From NCBI GenBank assembly GCA_025757745.1, contig CP107217.1:2108001-2172000 (forward strand): a stretch of 64,000 bases of DNA, written 5' to 3'. This stretch comes from Coriobacteriaceae bacterium. GTDB lineage: Bacteria; Actinomycetota; Coriobacteriia; Coriobacteriales; Coriobacteriaceae. The position numbers were made by a program, and so were the translations under genes. The notes under the pieces are model-generated. The model did no database searches and was not told the origin of the DNA. It saw only the letters and a list, made by a program, of their open reading frames with translations. How positions within the stretch are numbered: position 1 is the stretch's first letter; each line of letters opens with the position of its first letter. Of the stretch, positions 62,453 to 64,000 are shown piece after piece.

Positions 62453-64000
62453 CTAATTGTTCAGCATGCGGTCGAAGCTTCCCGAGTCGCCATCCCGATA
62501 GTCGGCGGTCATCAGAATCTCCTGCGGAATGCGTCCGCCCTCGCGCAGCACGTTGCGGAACTGCACGCGCGTGACCATGGGCAGATCTTTGATCGTCGCC
62601 GCCAGGTTCTGCGGTACACCCTGGTTGGCAGCCGCGGGCTCGCACTCACCGCCGGCCTTCACGCGGCGCTTGTGCTCGGCGAGCATGGCGCGATACATAC
62701 CGGCATGCAGGCGAATCTCAACCACATTGGCGTTACGGGTCTGCTCGACAATGCGCGCACCCTCTCGGTCAATGTCGCCCACGTAGTAGACATAGTTAAA
62801 GCGATAGCCGATCTCGGCCAGATAATCATCCAGTGCGTGTGAAACGCTCGCCTTGCAGCCGCCGCCAAAGATCACGCCACCCACCTTGGTGCCAAAAAGC
62901 TTGGCGTGCTTGCGGCCGCGCAGGAGCTTGACGATCTCGTCATAGGTGTCCAGGTTCTCAACCATAATGAACGGCTTGTCGGCGCCCAGCGTAAAGAAGC
63001 CCGTAAAGTGCACAGGACGGTTGGGAGCAACCTTGATTGCCTGCATGCTGATGCCCTTTTCGGTCATACGCCGAATCAGGCGCTCGCCGTGTTTGCCGTC
63101 AAAGGCCTTCTCATCGTTAAAAATCTGGTAGGCGCGCTGGCGACGCGAAGCGACCGGCGTGTCGGCGCCGCGATTCTGCTCTATCCAAGCCTGGATGATC
63201 GCAATCTCCTCGGCAATCTTGCGGTTGGACATCTCGTTGTGCTGAGTGCGCTGCGGAGCCTTATTGCCGTCCTTGCCCTCGACCTTAACGATTTGAGTCT
63301 GCTGCTCCTTAATCTTGGAGAGCGCCGTAGGCGTGGGAACGACCTTGAGCAGCTGCCTGCCCAGGACACGGGCCAGAGCAAACGCCGAAACCTCGCCATG
63401 AGCGGGCGGCTCAGGCTGCTGGGCGGCCGCATCGTTTGCAGTCGGTTTGGGCTGCGCCTGGGATTTGCGCTTGGAATCCGCCTGAGCTTTGCGCTCTTGC
63501 TTTGGCGCGGACGGACCCTTTTGCGAGCGCTCGGGCTTGTCCCCCTTCGCCGGCTGGCGCTTGGGCTGCTCCACCAGGGCCTCAGCCTTCGCATCCTTGC
63601 TTTGCATCGCTGCCTTCTCGGCCGCGGCCTCGGCATTTGAGCCACGACCGCCGCGGTGACGACGGCGGCGGGGCTTGCTTGAGGCGCTCTCCCCTGTCTG
63701 CTTATCAGCGGACTGTTGAGCTTTGACCTCGGTGCCAGCCGCAGACTGCGACTCGGAAGGTTGCTGCTCGCAAGTCACCGGCTCAACGGTTTTCTCAGTT
63801 TGTTCGGCCTTATCGGCCTGAGCGGTCGAAGCCGGCTCGCCCTTCTCCTGACGCTTTATGGGATACGCGCGCCCCGCAAAACCGCGGCCGGGACGACACG
63901 AACCCGAAACCCTCTTGGCAGACTCCTCAGCATCGCCTGCAACCTCGGAAGGCTCTTCAGCCTCATGCGCGACATCCTGCTGCACAGCCTTAAAGTGAGC
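62453..64000 (-). CDS. Toprim (DUF2220/JetD C-terminal-like) protein, 5' end outside window
   Basis: The frame runs off the right edge; a GTG at 63985 is not necessarily the start. About 250 residues of disordered, Lys/Gln/Ala/Glu-rich sequence (with basic SSKPRRRRHRGGRG) precede a folded part. That part has helices (MSNRKIAEEIAIIQAWIEQN) and a Toprim-like domain: Glu in PFIMVENLDTYDE, GGVIFGGGCKASVSHAL, and Asp-x-Asp in YVGDIDREGARIVEQ. These resemble the C-terminal Toprim domain of Wadjet JetD. No jetA, jetB or jetC lies in the window. A DNA- or RNA-cleaving role is possible but unproven. Confidence 0.6.
   Translation of the reverse strand, partial: AHFKAVQQDVAHEAEEPSEVAGDAEESAKRVSGSCRPGRGFAGRAYPIKRQEKGEPASTAQADKAEQTEKTVEPVTCEQQPSESQSAAGTEVKAQQSADKQTGESASSKPRRRRHRGGRGSNAEAAAEKAAMQSKDAKAEALVEQPKRQPAKGDKPERSQKGPSAPKQERKAQADSKRKSQAQPKPTANDAAAQQPEPPAHGEVSAFALARVLGRQLLKVVPTPTALSKIKEQQTQIVKVEGKDGNKAPQRTQHNEMSNRKIAEEIAIIQAWIEQNRGADTPVASRRQRAYQIFNDEKAFDGKHGERLIRRMTEKGISMQAIKVAPNRPVHFTGFFTLGADKPFIMVENLDTYDEIVKLLRGRKHAKLFGTKVGGVIFGGGCKASVSHALDDYLAEIGYRFNYVYYVGDIDREGARIVEQTRNANVVEIRLHAGMYRAMLAEHKRRVKAGGECEPAAANQGVPQNLAATIKDLPMVTRVQFRNVLREGGRIPQEILMTADYRDGDSGSFDRMLNN

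Overview
The window is a high-GC chromosomal segment that looks like a Collinsella-type gut actinobacterium (class Coriobacteriia). This is inferred from gene content: several mannose-family PTS operons next to SIS-domain deglycases, a compact histidine operon starting with a HisZ-HisG fusion, GntR/UTRA and LacI regulators, and many palindromic intergenic repeats. No rRNA is present, so the assignment rests on protein resemblance. Two tRNA genes (Leu-UAA, Gln-UUG) and one IS200-type element are visible. Both edges cut genes: a methylase/specificity-like protein at the left and a Toprim protein with a JetD-like C-terminus at the right.

Layout. 1-3.2 kb is a defence-like patch: the 3' end of an N-6 methylase/specificity gene and an AbiEi/AbiEii pair with an apparently leaderless promoter. 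3.2-11.2 kb holds a small membrane protein, an OmpR-type two-component system, an orphan PTS IIB with a VOC protein, tRNA-Leu with a duplicated 3' end, Ppx/GppA, a FtsB/DivIC-like protein and enolase. 11.4-15 kb holds a DUF4143-type ATPase behind three 33-bp-spaced repeats, MazG, a YfcE-like phosphodiesterase and a stand-alone LarC C-terminal domain. 15.1-24.4 kb is histidine biosynthesis: a convergent PHP histidinol-phosphatase and hisZG-D-C-B-H-A-F-I-E on the minus strand.

24.5-40 kb is the main accessory region. It has three mannose-family PTS permease sets, three SIS-domain proteins resembling fructoselysine/glucoselysine-6-phosphate deglycases, a FrlC-like epimerase, an MFS and a DMT exporter-like protein, and two overlapping GntR/UTRA regulators. 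I read it as a duplicated, partly gene-converted system for importing and splitting Amadori (glycated amine) compounds. The repeated GGTATYAAA operator modules tie the promoters together.

40-46.4 kb carries a LacI regulator, MurB, a small inserted-looking gene, an NlpC/P60-type hydrolase and GalE. 46.5-59.7 kb is alpha-glucan metabolism: malQ, glgP, an IS200 copy, a maltodextrin-type ABC transporter, a TreR-like GntR regulator, and an unusual 816-residue PTS IIC-IIB-HAD phosphatase fusion. A shared TTGTTTRAAC motif sits before malQ, the ABC operon and the PTS gene, which suggests one regulon: sugar enters by ABC or PTS, the fused HAD could remove the phosphate, and MalQ/GlgP process the glucan. 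59.8-64 kb has a polyprenyl synthase, a peptidoglycan-binding-domain protein, tRNA-Gln, a structured repeat region and the Toprim protein.
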